A program made the translations under genes and the position numbers. A model generated the notes under the pieces. It ran no database searches, had not been told where the DNA came from, and saw only the letters and a program-made list of their open reading frames with translations. Shown here piece after piece: positions 1-8,399 of a DNA stretch of 53,514 nt (position 1 is its first letter; every line of letters begins with the position of its first letter). This stretch comes from Lachnospiraceae bacterium (GTDB lineage Bacteria; Bacillota; Clostridia; Lachnospirales; Lachnospiraceae). The stretch lies in the NCBI GenBank assembly GCA_021199475.1, contig JAJQHZ010000080.1:1-53514 (forward strand), read 5' to 3'.

Positions 1-171
1 CAATTTAGTACTTAAATTCTCCTTGGTGGGGCTTGGCTCGGGTGTGACCTGTAACTTCAGGCTTTCTCGTCAGCAGGCTCCTGCAGCAGGCAATATTCCG
101 CTAACAATTGGATATTCCGCTACGGTAATATACGGAATAGCGATGTAAAATCACTCGAAACCCTCAAACCA
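1..171. other. Left edge, no gene supported
   Basis: This is the region downstream of the first minus-strand gene. It contains two direct ATTCCGCTA copies (about 106 and 155 in either orientation of ATTCCG/CGGAAT) but no convincing reading frame or terminator. Its function is unknown. Confidence 0.3.
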
Positions 172-1026
172 TCAATCAATACAAAAGACATCGCTTCCGG
201 AAAAGTTCACGTTTCCAACCATATCTTCTGTCTTGACATAAATTCGAAACATCCCTTTCTCTGTAATTTCCAGTATTGAACCTGAACTGCATTCGGTCCA
301 TGCGGAGGCTTCCGTTCCGTCCGCCACACACCCGCTCGAATCGCAGGATGCAATTTTACAAAGGGCACGTTTCAGCCCGCTCTCCCCGTCCGGCTCCATG
401 TAGAGCAAAACGGTACAGGAATCCGTGTTGTAATAGATTCCGTCCTGACAGCTTCCGGATATCAGAAACCTTGCTCCCGGAGCATCTCCATCCACCCGGT
501 AATCGACGGAAGCCGCTGCGGATTCCCTGAGTATAGACCCGTCATCTCCTTCCTCGCGCAGATGGAACGTAAACGTCCCATCCGTCTGTATGTTCTCCAA
601 AACCGCTCCTGCATCGTATCCGCTCCCTGCTTTTGGCTTCGCATACAGCGCAGTACCCGTCCGGATCCAAAGCAGTCCGCTCCCATCCTGATACCAGGCG
701 TCACGCTCTCCGGTCAATTCGAAATCCACGTCCCGCTCAATCGCGTCAGGACTCCAGGCAGAAAAAAACTCCGTCTCCATAGTATTTTCCGCATCATTTT
801 CTACAGCATCTTCTACATCATTTTCCATATTATTTTCCGGCTCATCTTCAGAAGCCTCTGCATAACGAACCTGCTCCGGCAGCAGCAGCAAACCGCCTCC
901 TAATAAACAGGTGAGGGTACCGACCATCAGAAGCCATGCAAGGCATTTGCGAGCCTTCTGTTTCTTCCGCTGTATCCTCTTTCTTTGCTTCATTTCCATA
1001 TTGGTTCTCTTTTTCCCTGACACCAT
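172..1026 (-). CDS. Exported hypothetical protein with acidic linker
   Basis: The 284-residue product has a very basic N-terminus (about 28 residues), one hydrophobic segment (LAWLLMVGTLTCLLGGGLLLL) and then a low-complexity acidic stretch of EN/DVEN repeats around residues 60-85. The rest (about 90-284) is a beta-rich extracellular-looking region with six or more cysteines and phrases such as VDYRVDGDAPGA and FRIYVKTEDMVGN. These recall Ig-like domains of clostridial surface proteins. There is no lipobox, so it is probably membrane-anchored or released. The start is supported by GGGAGGATAG directly before the ATG. I do not recognise a specific family. The gene sits downstream of a wall amidase gene, separated by a long spacer holding a repeat element, so a cell-surface role is only inference. 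Confidence 0.7.
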   Translation of the reverse strand: MVSGKKRTNMEMKQRKRIQRKKQKARKCLAWLLMVGTLTCLLGGGLLLLPEQVRYAEASEDEPENNMENDVEDAVENDAENTMETEFFSAWSPDAIERDVDFELTGERDAWYQDGSGLLWIRTGTALYAKPKAGSGYDAGAVLENIQTDGTFTFHLREEGDDGSILRESAAASVDYRVDGDAPGARFLISGSCQDGIYYNTDSCTVLLYMEPDGESGLKRALCKIASCDSSGCVADGTEASAWTECSSGSILEITEKGMFRIYVKTEDMVGNVNFSGSDVFCID

Positions 1027-1391
1027 CTATCCTCCCTGCGTTTTCCACTCCAATCATACTCCTCTGGCCAGTACATCCGTTTCCAGACACTCTTTCTCCG
1101 TCTTCTGGTCTCAATATCAGTTTCACCAGACCTGTTTATCTGTTTTTGTATGTGCTTATATGGATTATTATTTTATCTTTTGAATTATGAATTGTTTAAT
1201 TATTGAATTACAAATCTGCAATTGTCTATGTGTCTAATTAAGTGATATTATGAAGTATATTCAGTGATTTGTCAAGAGCCAAATTGCGCTTTATTTTCTA
1301 CCTGCTCTCATGCAATCATGCAGGAAGGATTCTCTCTTCATATCCGCCGCCATGCAGAAGCATAAACAGCGAATCTGTCAATTTTCCAAAT

Positions 1392-1556
1392 CGAGTAGGA
1401 GGCGGCCTGTCGGCTCCTGCTCGCCCGCGCGGCGCTGGATGTCCAGTGGACATCCGTTTAGCCCTCGCCGGGTTATGCCCCCAATCTCCGATTGTGGGGC
1501 GCGGACATCCCACGCTTCGCATGGGATATGCCTTGCCTGGCTCTTCGCATAAAAAG
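1392..1556 (+). repeat. Mosaic palindromic repeat, element A
   Basis: The element is a chain of hairpins. First comes CGAGTAGGAG (1392-1401) pairing with CTCCTGCTCG (1414-1423), then the linker CCCGCGCGG. Next is GGATGTCC-AGT-GGACATCC (1437-1455), followed by CCCCAATC (1479-1486) with GATTGTGGGG (1490-1499) and ATCCCA (1507-1512) with TGGGAT (1522-1527). The left half matches element B (8400) in layout. After TTAGC at about 1460 the sequence switches to the CCTCGCCGGG module of elements C and D. The end (TTCGCATAAAAAG) again resembles the end of B. The element is therefore a chimera of the two subtypes. Confidence 0.8.
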
Positions 1557-1557
1557 C

Positions 1558-1590
1558 AAAAGAAGCCCCGCACAAAAGGGGACTTCTTTC
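1558..1590 (-). terminator. Intrinsic terminator of the amidase gene
   Basis: AGAAGCCCC (1561-1569) pairs with GGGGACTTCT (1578-1587). Read on the minus strand, the hairpin follows the amidase stop and is trailed by T-rich sequence (CTTCTTTTGCTTTTT). It directly abuts repeat element A. Confidence 0.75.
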
Positions 1591-1639
1591 ACATTTACAT
1601 TTTTGATAAGGTTCTAACTACAGGGAAGCAAACGCTATT

Positions 1640-2602
1640 TTACATCGGCTCTTTCTGTGCAAAGTATTCATCAATACCGTCCGCAATTCCTTCCGCCATC
1701 AGCGGCTGCACGGTCTCGTCCGTCATGCGAAGGTCGTCGGATTCGTTTGTCATGAATCCCATTTCCAGTATCATCACCGGTATCTGGCTCCAGTTGATCC
1801 CAGTCATATTATCATAGTACTGAACGCCGCGGGAATCGAATTCCGCCTTTTCGCAATAGGCGCTGAGGATGCAGTCCGCCAGCAGATACGAATCTTCCGA
1901 GAGCTCACCTACGTAAGGGTTATCCGGAGATGGTACCATGCCGAGCGCTCCGTCTGCGCTCGCATTTTCCGATCCGTTCGCATGGATGCGTACAAATATA
2001 TCCCCGCCCTGCTCGTATGCCAGGGTTGCGCGTTCCACATTGCTGATTGCGGTATCGTTATCCTCACGCGTGAGAATGACCTCATACCCCCGTTCCTCCA
2101 GTTCTGTACGGAGGAGAAGCGAAATCTCCAGATTCAGTTCATACTCCGCCACACCGCTGTATCTGCCCTCGGTGCCGACCGTGGACTTCGCTTTCATCTC
2201 TGTTGAGCCAGGGCCGATCGGCTCTGTACCACTGACATCGACCCAGCTTCCCTGATGCCCCGGGTCGATCACAACCACGCAGGCCTCCTTCTCCGTCTCA
2301 GATTCCGTGTCAGGATTTGACGTATTTTCCATATCCGTTTCCAGAGCAGAATTCGTTTCCATATCTGTTTCAGAATCTGAAGCATTCTTTGCGTTCAGTT
2401 CCGTATCCGATTCTTCGCCTTGCTCTGTCAGATCTTCGCCGAGAGCAATCGTCTGTATCCCCTCTGATTCGTCCGTCGCTGCTGCGGCAAACATGCTGGC
2501 GGAAGTCAGATACGTTGCTGCAGCGATCACAGCCAGGCAGCTGCATATCCTTTTTATATGAAAAACTTGCATGTTCTTTTTCAAAATCATTTTACCTGCC
2601 AT
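1640..2602 (-). CDS. Exported N-acetylmuramoyl-L-alanine amidase (Amidase_3)
   Basis: This protein cleaves the amide bond between N-acetylmuramic acid and L-alanine of peptidoglycan outside the cell. The N-terminus has basic residues and a hydrophobic segment ending AAAATDESEG, a likely signal peptide. An acidic, repetitive ETDMET/NTSNPDTESETE linker follows, and the catalytic domain fills the C-terminal two thirds. Zn-binding and catalytic motifs of the family are visible: VIDPGHQG, the Glu in EYELNLE, IHANGS, and the Glu in LEMGFM. The start is uncertain: the first ATG has no clear ribosome site, and the ATG at 2590 (preceded by GCAGGTAAA) is equally possible. A terminator lies at 1558-1590. 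Related clostridial proteins act in wall turnover or sporulation; the role here is not determined. Confidence 0.9.
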   Translation of the reverse strand: MAGKMILKKNMQVFHIKRICSCLAVIAAATYLTSASMFAAAATDESEGIQTIALGEDLTEQGEESDTELNAKNASDSETDMETNSALETDMENTSNPDTESETEKEACVVVIDPGHQGSWVDVSGTEPIGPGSTEMKAKSTVGTEGRYSGVAEYELNLEISLLLRTELEERGYEVILTREDNDTAISNVERATLAYEQGGDIFVRIHANGSENASADGALGMVPSPDNPYVGELSEDSYLLADCILSAYCEKAEFDSRGVQYYDNMTGINWSQIPVMILEMGFMTNESDDLRMTDETVQPLMAEGIADGIDEYFAQKEPM

Positions 2603-2632
2603 ATCGCAAACTATTTTTTCAGCCTTTTCTCC

Positions 2633-3223
2633 TTACGCGCAATAGCTGCTCATGTATTCGTTAATCTCCGCCTCACAGGTGCGCATCGCCTGAATCGTCC
2701 GCTCCATCAGCTCCTCCAGCGTCCAGCCGAGCCGCTCGGCTCCTGCGCGGATAACGTCGCGCGAGCAGCCGGCCGCGAACCGTTTGTCCTTGAATTTCTT
2801 TTTCAGGCTGGACACCTCCATATCCATCACGCTTTTGGACGGACGCATCTTCGCTGCCGCTCCAATCAATCCGGTCAGCTCATCCGCGGCGAAGAGAACC
2901 TTTTCCATCTCATGCTTCGGCTCCAGGTCACAGCAGATTCCATAGCCATGGCTGCAAATAGAATAAATCATATCCTCGCCGACCTGTCCCTCCCGCAGAA
3001 GCTCCGGTGCCTTCTGGCAGTGCTGCTCAGGATACAATTCAAAATCAATATCATGCAGCAGGCCAACAATCCCCCAGTACTCCTCCTCGTCTGCGTAGCC
3101 AAGCTCGCGGGCATACCAGCGCATCGTCCCCTCCACCGTCAGCGCGTGCTGAATGTGAAATGGTTCCTTATTATATTTTTTCAGAAGTGCAAACGCTTCC
3201 TCTCTTGTCACTGTACTTTGCAT
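2633..3223 (-). CDS. HD-domain hydrolase
   Basis: The 196-residue cytosolic protein belongs to the HD superfamily of metal-dependent phosphohydrolases. Its signature is the metal-binding His-Asp pair in GLLHDIDFE (about residues 54-62), with an upstream H in HIQHALTVE and a later H in SICSHGYG. The C-terminal half (VLFAADELTGLIGAAA) is helical as in stand-alone HD proteins common in clostridia. The start is backed by AAGGTGAGATAAG before the ATG. Only 30 bp separate it from the downstream amidase gene, so co-transcription is likely. The substrate cannot be told from sequence. Confidence 0.85.
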   Translation of the reverse strand: MQSTVTREEAFALLKKYNKEPFHIQHALTVEGTMRWYARELGYADEEEYWGIVGLLHDIDFELYPEQHCQKAPELLREGQVGEDMIYSICSHGYGICCDLEPKHEMEKVLFAADELTGLIGAAAKMRPSKSVMDMEVSSLKKKFKDKRFAAGCSRDVIRAGAERLGWTLEELMERTIQAMRTCEAEINEYMSSYCA

Positions 3224-3337
3224 CTTATCTCACCTTTTATCCTTTCATTCGAATCTACCGTATACAGGTAAATCCACGAAACTGCAAATAAGCCGGTTTT
3301 CTTTCTCCGCGGCATCTACTTGCAATTATGTCCGGAA

Positions 3338-4300
3338 TCATTCTTCCGAATGGATATCATCCCCCGCCTCATCCTCGACATCCACCTCAATCCCGAGCTC
3401 CCGGGGCAAAAATCTTGGGCAGACATTCTCGTTTGATACAATCACTGCGGCGGAAAGTCTGGTACCGATCTCGCATGCTTCCTGCAGCGTTTTCCCATAC
3501 GTCAGGCCGACCACCAGTCCCGAGCAAAAGGCGTCGCCGGCGCCGGTGGTGTCCTTCACCTGTACGCTCATGGCCGGACAAAAGCCCTTCCGCCCCTGCT
3601 GATCCGCATAGACGCTTCCCTTGCTTCCCATGGTAACCACCATCGCCTGAAACTGAGCATTTACAAGCTGTTCCGCCAGCAGCTCCACCATCTCCTCCGG
3701 TTCTGCATCCGCATAATCCGTCGCAAACAGAAGCCCCGCTTCCTGCTGGTTGCAGACAAAGCAGTCCAGACGCTTGATGAAATCGCGCCGCTTCAGCGCA
3801 ATGCTCATGTTTGACACCACCGCGTATACGCGCTTGCCGTATGTTTCAGCCAGTTCAAACACACGCTTGATAATTTCCTTATCCATATCGATCTCAACGA
3901 CGATGGAATCCGCATCCCGAAAAATCTCATCCCCATGGTCATTCAGGATATCCAGAATCGGCATCAGATCCGGCCGTCTGGAAATCGAACCAGCAACATC
4001 CCCCGTGCTGTCAAATACCGCAAGCCACGTCCCCATCCCGTCCGGAACGGTTTGAATATAATCCAGATTTACCTTATGATTCCGAAGCTTGTGCACGACC
4101 TCCGCTCCCATCGCGCTTTCATCCACCAGACTCACAAAGGTCGGGCGCAGCTCCAGATTCGCGATATTCTCCGCCACATTCCTTCTCACACCGCCGTGAA
4201 TATACTCAATCACACCCGCGTTTCGTCCATTTGGAATATAAGTATCCTCCGGGAATCCCTTGATATCCACAAAAACCGCGCCAATTACCACAATTCCCAT
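3338..4300 (-). CDS. PfkB-family carbohydrate kinase
   Basis: This is an ATP-dependent sugar or nucleoside kinase of the ribokinase fold. The N-terminal substrate region VIGAVFVDIKGFP and HGGVRRNVAEN, and the C-terminal catalytic signature DTTGAGDAFCSG with the conserved Asp, are intact. The length of about 320 residues is normal. I chose the ATG at 4300, which has AGGGAGATACAAAAG in front and begins MGIVVIGAVF. Upstream in-frame starts (4318, 4357) would add residues not seen in the family. The C-terminal tail is acidic (EVDVEDEAGDD). The gene has no sugar transporter next to it, so its substrate is open. It lies between spoIIID and the HD hydrolase gene on the same strand. Confidence 0.88.
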   Translation of the reverse strand: MGIVVIGAVFVDIKGFPEDTYIPNGRNAGVIEYIHGGVRRNVAENIANLELRPTFVSLVDESAMGAEVVHKLRNHKVNLDYIQTVPDGMGTWLAVFDSTGDVAGSISRRPDLMPILDILNDHGDEIFRDADSIVVEIDMDKEIIKRVFELAETYGKRVYAVVSNMSIALKRRDFIKRLDCFVCNQQEAGLLFATDYADAEPEEMVELLAEQLVNAQFQAMVVTMGSKGSVYADQQGRKGFCPAMSVQVKDTTGAGDAFCSGLVVGLTYGKTLQEACEIGTRLSAAVIVSNENVCPRFLPRELGIEVDVEDEAGDDIHSEE

Positions 4301-4378
4301 CTTTTGTATCTCCCTCATATCCGCTAGTCTACGTGCATTATATCTTAATTCCACCAAAAATCAAGTGCTTTGCCCTTC

Positions 4379-4636
4379 TTATCGTTCCTTCTTATGCAGG
4401 TATTTTTCCCGCGTCGCCAACCCGCCGCGGATGTGCCGCTCCTGCTTGTTCACATCGAGCACCCTGCGCACATCACGAGCCAGACCGGCGTCAATCTCCT
4501 CAAGTCTCGCAACCATGTCCATATGAACGGTGCTTTTGCTCACACCATAGCGCTTCGCCGCCTCCCGCACAGTAGCGTTGTTCTCCACGATAAATGCCGC
4601 TGTTTTCCGTACACGTTCTTCTATGTAATCTTTCAA
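4379..4636 (-). CDS. spoIIID: Sporulation transcription factor SpoIIID
   Basis: The protein is a small DNA-binding regulator of mother-cell gene expression during sporulation, acting with σE. The 85-residue product matches the family along its length: LKDYIEERV at the N-terminus, the helix-turn-helix ATVREAAKRYGVSKSTVH, then RRVLDVNKQERHIRGGLATREKY with the basic C-terminal helix. The start is a TTG at 4636 with GGGGG seven bases upstream, giving the family's usual N-terminus. The ATG at 4657 would add seven non-family residues. It marks the host as an endospore former or a descendant of one. Confidence 0.93.
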   Translation of the reverse strand: MKDYIEERVRKTAAFIVENNATVREAAKRYGVSKSTVHMDMVARLEEIDAGLARDVRRVLDVNKQERHIRGGLATREKYLHKKER

Positions 4637-4776
4637 GGAAATTCCCCCGAAGACCATTTTTTACAGTCTATTCGGAGGAATCCGCAAATATCACGGTTCT
4701 GACCGGATGAATTATTTGCAGCTGTCCAAAACAAGGTGGAGCGCGGACCGGCAGCCCTCTGTTCTAATATCTGTAA

Positions 4777-6405
4777 TTATTTCACATACAGAATCCGTTT
4801 CACTCTGGTGAAGACACAGTCCTCGGCATAGCTGATCTGTATGCCGCCGTCGCTGGTGCTCTGAATCACCTGCCCGTTTCCGATGTACATCATCACATGT
4901 CCGGTGACGGAGCCGTCCGCAGTGCCGCGGCGGATCAGCAGATCGCCCACCTGCCATTCACTCATATCATCCGGGTCAATGTCCACACCGGAATTGTACA
5001 TATACCAGGTCGTCCTCGGAAGTGAGATTCCGATGGTCTGATAACAGTAACCGACAAAACCGGAGCAGTCATAGCGAACCGGACCGGTCCCGCCCCAGAG
5101 ATAAGCATTCCCGATTTTGGTTTTCGCCGCCGATACCAGCTTTTTCAGCTGAGAGGAAGTTCCAATCAGGCATTTTCCATTCACAGCGGTGCTCCCGGTC
5201 GTATACTTGAAATTCGAAATCTTCTTTCCGTTCAATCCTACATAGGTGCCGTTGATCCATTTATTTTTCTGGATTTTCCCCTTGCTGTTTACATAATAGC
5301 CCTTAATCCATCTTGAAGTGACTTTTTTCCCGTTCGCACCCACATAATAGTTGCCGACCCGCTGACTGTACGCGCGCGCTCCGGTTTCCGTAACATAATA
5401 GCCGTCCACCCATTTGCTGGTCACCAGATAGCCCGACGAATTGAAATAATAATAGCTGCCGCCGATTTCCTTCCATTGTTTCTTCACACACAGCCCGTCG
5501 CTGTCAAAATAAACCGTTCTCCCGTTTAACGTGGACCAGCTGTCTGTGAGATAGGAAACCGTGACCGTCCCGGTACTTCCGCTGCTTTCTTCCCCATCTG
5601 CCGCCTGCGAGCCGCTGCTTTCTCCATTGGCCTCTGTCTCCGACACGCCAGCTTCCTTCGCGGCGGTATCTGAGCCCGACCCGTCATCGGATCCGGTATC
5701 CGTATTTTCTGAAGCTGTCACACGCAGCCGGATGCCCTCCGATGTGTTTACGAGTCCCTCTTTTTTCTTTCCATCCTCCTGAAGGTAACAGCCATCTATC
5801 CAGGTATCCGTGACCATATAGGTACTGGAATCAAAATAGTATTGGTTCCCATCCTCGGCGGCAATCCACTCATTTACCGCATAAGTGCCGTCGTCCTTCC
5901 GATAGCGGATACCCGCATCGTTCTTTTTGAAATGACTGTCCCAGTGTCCCAGGGTATTTACATAGCGCTTGCCAACCCACTCATCGACCGCATAGCCGCC
6001 TTCCTTCAGATAGTAGTACAGGAATTCACCATCCTGAATCCAGCTGTTCTTCTTATAAATGCGGAGAGTAAAGACGCTTTTCAGCTTTTTCCCGCTTTTC
6101 ATCCGAATCGTCCGGGTCACTTTCACCGTGCCGCTGCCCATGAATACAACAGCCGCGCCGATGTTCCCCTTTCTGGGGTTTACGACAGCGACTGATTTGT
6201 CGCTCACCTTCCAGGATATGGATTTAATTTTTGAAGTGTTCAGGCCCAGCGTGTCATAGCCGACCTTGTAGGAGCCCCTGGAATAAGGCAAAATATAACT
6301 CTCGCGCGTGGTAGCCGCCTCCGCGCCCAGTGAAGGCAATAACAGCAGCGCGCATACCAGCAACCATCTCAGTTTTTTAATCATACATCCTCTGTGTTTT
6401 CTCAT
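4777..6405 (-). CDS. Secreted NlpC/P60 peptidase with wall-binding repeats
   Basis: This 542-residue extracellular peptidoglycan endopeptidase candidate has four parts: a signal peptide (LRWLLVCALLLLPSLGAEAA), an N-terminal beta domain (about 36-125, SWKVSDKSVAVVNPRKG, Ig/BIG2-like), a central array, and a C-terminal NlpC/P60 domain (about 425-542). The array is choline/glucan-binding-type repeats, with W and YYF/YYV periodicity (SKWVDGYYVTETG, SRWIKGYYVNSKG, NKWINGTYVGLNG), interrupted by a Ser/Gly/Glu-rich linker around 235-275. In the catalytic domain the Cys is in YDCSGFVG and the His in TGHVMMYIGNG. GGAGGACGCA before the ATG supports the start. It probably cuts wall peptides during growth, separation or sporulation. 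Confidence 0.92.
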   Translation of the reverse strand: MRKHRGCMIKKLRWLLVCALLLLPSLGAEAATTRESYILPYSRGSYKVGYDTLGLNTSKIKSISWKVSDKSVAVVNPRKGNIGAAVVFMGSGTVKVTRTIRMKSGKKLKSVFTLRIYKKNSWIQDGEFLYYYLKEGGYAVDEWVGKRYVNTLGHWDSHFKKNDAGIRYRKDDGTYAVNEWIAAEDGNQYYFDSSTYMVTDTWIDGCYLQEDGKKKEGLVNTSEGIRLRVTASENTDTGSDDGSGSDTAAKEAGVSETEANGESSGSQAADGEESSGSTGTVTVSYLTDSWSTLNGRTVYFDSDGLCVKKQWKEIGGSYYYFNSSGYLVTSKWVDGYYVTETGARAYSQRVGNYYVGANGKKVTSRWIKGYYVNSKGKIQKNKWINGTYVGLNGKKISNFKYTTGSTAVNGKCLIGTSSQLKKLVSAAKTKIGNAYLWGGTGPVRYDCSGFVGYCYQTIGISLPRTTWYMYNSGVDIDPDDMSEWQVGDLLIRRGTADGSVTGHVMMYIGNGQVIQSTSDGGIQISYAEDCVFTRVKRILYVK

Positions 6406-6513
6406 TGCGTCCTCCCTACATCAGTTCCGTCAAAATGACCGTTCCGGAATCGTTACAATCACGGTATTCATATTACAATAGTTTTTATCAATAATCAAAC
6501 CTTTTTATTCCCG

Positions 6514-6645
6514 CGAAGCAACGAGCCAAGTAGCCGTGCTTGCACGGATATTTGGCGGCGCTGAACGTCCGGTGGTCGTTCGCTTAGCGCCGACCGGAAC
6601 GGAGTGTAGATGCCGCGAAAGAAGAACTCTGCAAAAACCAATAGA
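6514..6645 (+). repeat. Mosaic palindromic repeat, element F (divergent)
   Basis: It contains CCGTGC-TT-GCACGG (6534-6547). It also has the two-tier module GGCGCT (6557-6562) ... AGCGCC (6586-6591), which encloses AACGTCC (6564-6570) and GGTCGTT (6574-6580). The CTTAGCGCC-GACCGGA string matches elements B and E. The spacer 6406-6704 holds nothing else that I can identify, apart from AT-rich sequence upstream of the NlpC/P60 gene. Confidence 0.65.
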
Positions 6646-6704
6646 TTCACAGAGGATGTCAAAGGCCGGGGACCTGTCACGTCTGTGACATAGCAGTGCA
6701 AACG

Positions 6705-7094
6705 CTACCTGCTTTCCGGCCCTGCGTCTTCGTGAAGCAAAAATTCCCCGTAGGAAAGCATGCTTTCCCGCTCTTTCTCGTCCATTTCTTCCCACATTGC
6801 AAGCAGATGATTCTGTTTCTCTGACAGCTTCGGGTCCTTATGGTACCCCACTCCTTCGAAAAACTGAGAAAGCGAAATTTCAAATCCGTCACACAGCTTT
6901 TGCAGCGACGCTAGCGTCGGCGTTCTGGTTCCATCTATGTATCTGGTTATGCAGATCAGAGACAAACCGGAGCGCTGCGCCAGGCGATACTTTGACAGAT
7001 CCTTTCTCATAAGAAGATCCTGGATTCTCTCACTTATGTAATCCGTAAGCGGATCCGAAAATTTTCCCTTCTTTTTCTTTCCTGCAGTTCCCAT
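6705..7094 (-). CDS. XRE-family transcriptional regulator
   Basis: This is a cytosolic DNA-binding regulator. The helix-turn-helix is at about residues 30-75 (KYRLAQRSGLSLICITRY, then TPTLASLQKLCDGFEISL). The tail LAMWEEMDEKERESML resembles YVAMWENLPPEKQALIN in the XRE protein at 8029-8388, so the two are probably paralogues. GAGGTGCCCAC precedes the ATG. A near-perfect 18-bp palindrome lies 80 bp upstream, next to a TATAAT box, which suggests autoregulation. Its target genes are unknown. Confidence 0.88.
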   Translation of the reverse strand: MGTAGKKKKGKFSDPLTDYISERIQDLLMRKDLSKYRLAQRSGLSLICITRYIDGTRTPTLASLQKLCDGFEISLSQFFEGVGYHKDPKLSEKQNHLLAMWEEMDEKERESMLSYGEFLLHEDAGPESR

Positions 7095-7169
7095 GTGGGC
7101 ACCTCTTTTCTTCCGTATTTTCGCTCATTTTAAACGGAAAAAAGAGGAATGATTAGACTGCGAATTGGC

Positions 7170-7199
7170 TATTATAGGTAGCCAGCTGACTACCATTTG
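7170..7199 (-). promoter_or_regulatory. Candidate promoter with palindromic operator of the XRE gene
   Basis: On the minus strand TATAAT (7171-7176) is preceded by the palindrome GGTAG...CTACC with a CAGCTG core (7177-7194, one C/A mismatch). The palindrome fills the space between the -10 and the expected -35 position, the usual place for a repressor operator. No good -35 hexamer is seen. Confidence 0.5.
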
Positions 7200-7218
7200 T
7201 CCAAAAAAATCAGGGTCC

Positions 7219-7692
7219 TTAACCCTTGCGGGAGACCTCCGAGCAAAACGGATACAAAAGTGTCATCTCTATCCGGCCATCCTTGCCGGGCGTAATGGTA
7301 ACACTCTCAGCTTCCTCAATTAACGCTGCAAAATCTGTGCGCATGGAGGCCGGGGAAGATGGCTGAATCATAAAGCAGTCCGCGGACATCCAAATTCGTC
7401 CAAAAAAATGCTCCGTATCAACAATGATATCCATCGGGGCCATTTCGGCAAGTGTAAGTGCCCTTTTGGTCAGCTCCCCAAAACGGTCCAGCTTTTCCTG
7501 CGGTATTACCTGATAGGTTTCCTTTGCTTTCATCTCCCTCTGCGAGAGCAGCTCGTCCGCCTCAAACGTCCGCTGGCGGTTCTGTTCTTCACGCTCTTCT
7601 TCGGAACGCCTGGACTCCAGTGCTCCGGCCGCCCGCTCAGCCCTCTCCCATTGTTCCGCTTCTTCTGAATAAAAATTCTTTTCGATTCTCAT
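7219..7692 (-). CDS. Hypothetical protein, charged N-terminal helix
   Basis: The 157-residue product has an N-terminal half that is highly charged and helical (EEAEQWERAERAAG, RRSEEEREEQNRQR) and likely coiled-coil. The second half (about 80-150) is mixed alpha/beta with IIVDTEHFFGRIWMSADC and VTITPGKDGRIEMTLLYPF. There is no signal peptide and no membrane segment. GAGGAGAACAGTT supports the start. It lies upstream of an XRE regulator gene in the same direction and faces a second XRE gene divergently. I do not recognise a family; the context suggests a small accessory module under XRE control. Confidence 0.65.
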   Translation of the reverse strand: MRIEKNFYSEEAEQWERAERAAGALESRRSEEEREEQNRQRTFEADELLSQREMKAKETYQVIPQEKLDRFGELTKRALTLAEMAPMDIIVDTEHFFGRIWMSADCFMIQPSSPASMRTDFAALIEEAESVTITPGKDGRIEMTLLYPFCSEVSRKG

Positions 7693-8028
7693 AACTGTTC
7701 TCCTCTCTGCGATGTCCGGATTGAGCCTTGAAGGAACCGGTATTCATTCTATCATCCTGCCTGGCAAAATTCCTTAAATATCTGTGATAGTTTGTTGAAC
7801 AAACGATGTCCATGCTGGCTCACATCTGTTTTGTACGCTACAGGTGTACACTCTGTAGTCTACCAGAATATATCCATTCGCGCAATCCTAATGTATGCTA
7901 AATGTGAACAAATGTAACTGTGAAGATATGGAACAGTTACGAACAAATTAATTGCGGAAAGGATATAGTTCCTCTCCGCTTTACGCTCCGCATCAAAACA
8001 ATAGCGGGACAGAAAAAGGAGATCGATC
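7693..8028. promoter_or_regulatory. Divergent promoter region with palindromes
   Basis: This 336-bp spacer lies between the divergent genes at 7219-7692 and 8029-8388. It holds the exact palindrome GTTTGTT-G-AACAAAC (7790-7804) and the inverted repeat CTACAG (7838-7843) / CTGTAG (7853-7858) around a TGTACA core. Both are plausible XRE operator sites. I could not assign promoters securely. Confidence 0.45.
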
Positions 8029-8388
8029 ATGAGCCATACAATCTCAGAAAGGGAAATCCCGGAACGCCAGCTGATTGGCGTGCGGATCAGGGAAGTGAGA
8101 AGAAAACGAGGGTTTACGTGTGAAGGACTGGCGCTGCAGGCGGGCACGACCGGCGGTTATATTCGGCAGATTGAATCCATCCGCTCGCCCAAGCTGCCAA
8201 GTATCGATATACTCATTCGTATCTGTAACGTACTGGGTGCTTCTCCAAATTATCTGCTGCAGGATCAGCTCAAGAACAACATCCAGGATGAACATGCGAA
8301 TTACGTTGCGATGTGGGAAAACCTGCCGCCCGAAAAGCAGGCGCTCATCAATGTCATGATAAAAACACTCGCGGAGCAGGAGGACTGA
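8029..8388 (+). CDS. XRE-family transcriptional regulator
   Basis: The 119-residue DNA-binding protein has the helix-turn-helix at about 15-75 (GVRIREVRRKRGFTCEGL, TTGGYIRQIESIRSPKLP, IDILIRICNVLGASPNYLL). The C-terminal helix YVAMWENLPPEKQALIN is shared in form with the XRE protein at 6705-7094. AAGGAGATCGATC precedes the ATG. The upstream 340 bp contain palindromes that it may bind. The gene ends just before repeat element B and is convergent with the DUF6809-like gene. Confidence 0.88.
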   Translation: MSHTISEREIPERQLIGVRIREVRRKRGFTCEGLALQAGTTGGYIRQIESIRSPKLPSIDILIRICNVLGASPNYLLQDQLKNNIQDEHANYVAMWENLPPEKQALINVMIKTLAEQED

Positions 8389-8399
8389 AGCTCTGCGAT

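Larger units (their letters stand above)
1027..1639. other. 613-bp spacer with AT-rich leader and repeat element
   Basis: The part next to the gene at 172-1026 (about 1130-1270) is strongly AT-rich and probably holds its minus-strand promoter, though I could not fix a clear -35/-10 pair. The part next to the amidase gene holds mosaic repeat element A and the amidase terminator, listed separately. No coding frame here has a plausible ribosome site. Confidence 0.5.

Noticed and set aside
2558-3271. Plus-strand frame opposite the HD hydrolase gene
   Set aside because: Shadow of a gene with a clear HD motif and good ribosome site; the translated product is low in recognisable structure.
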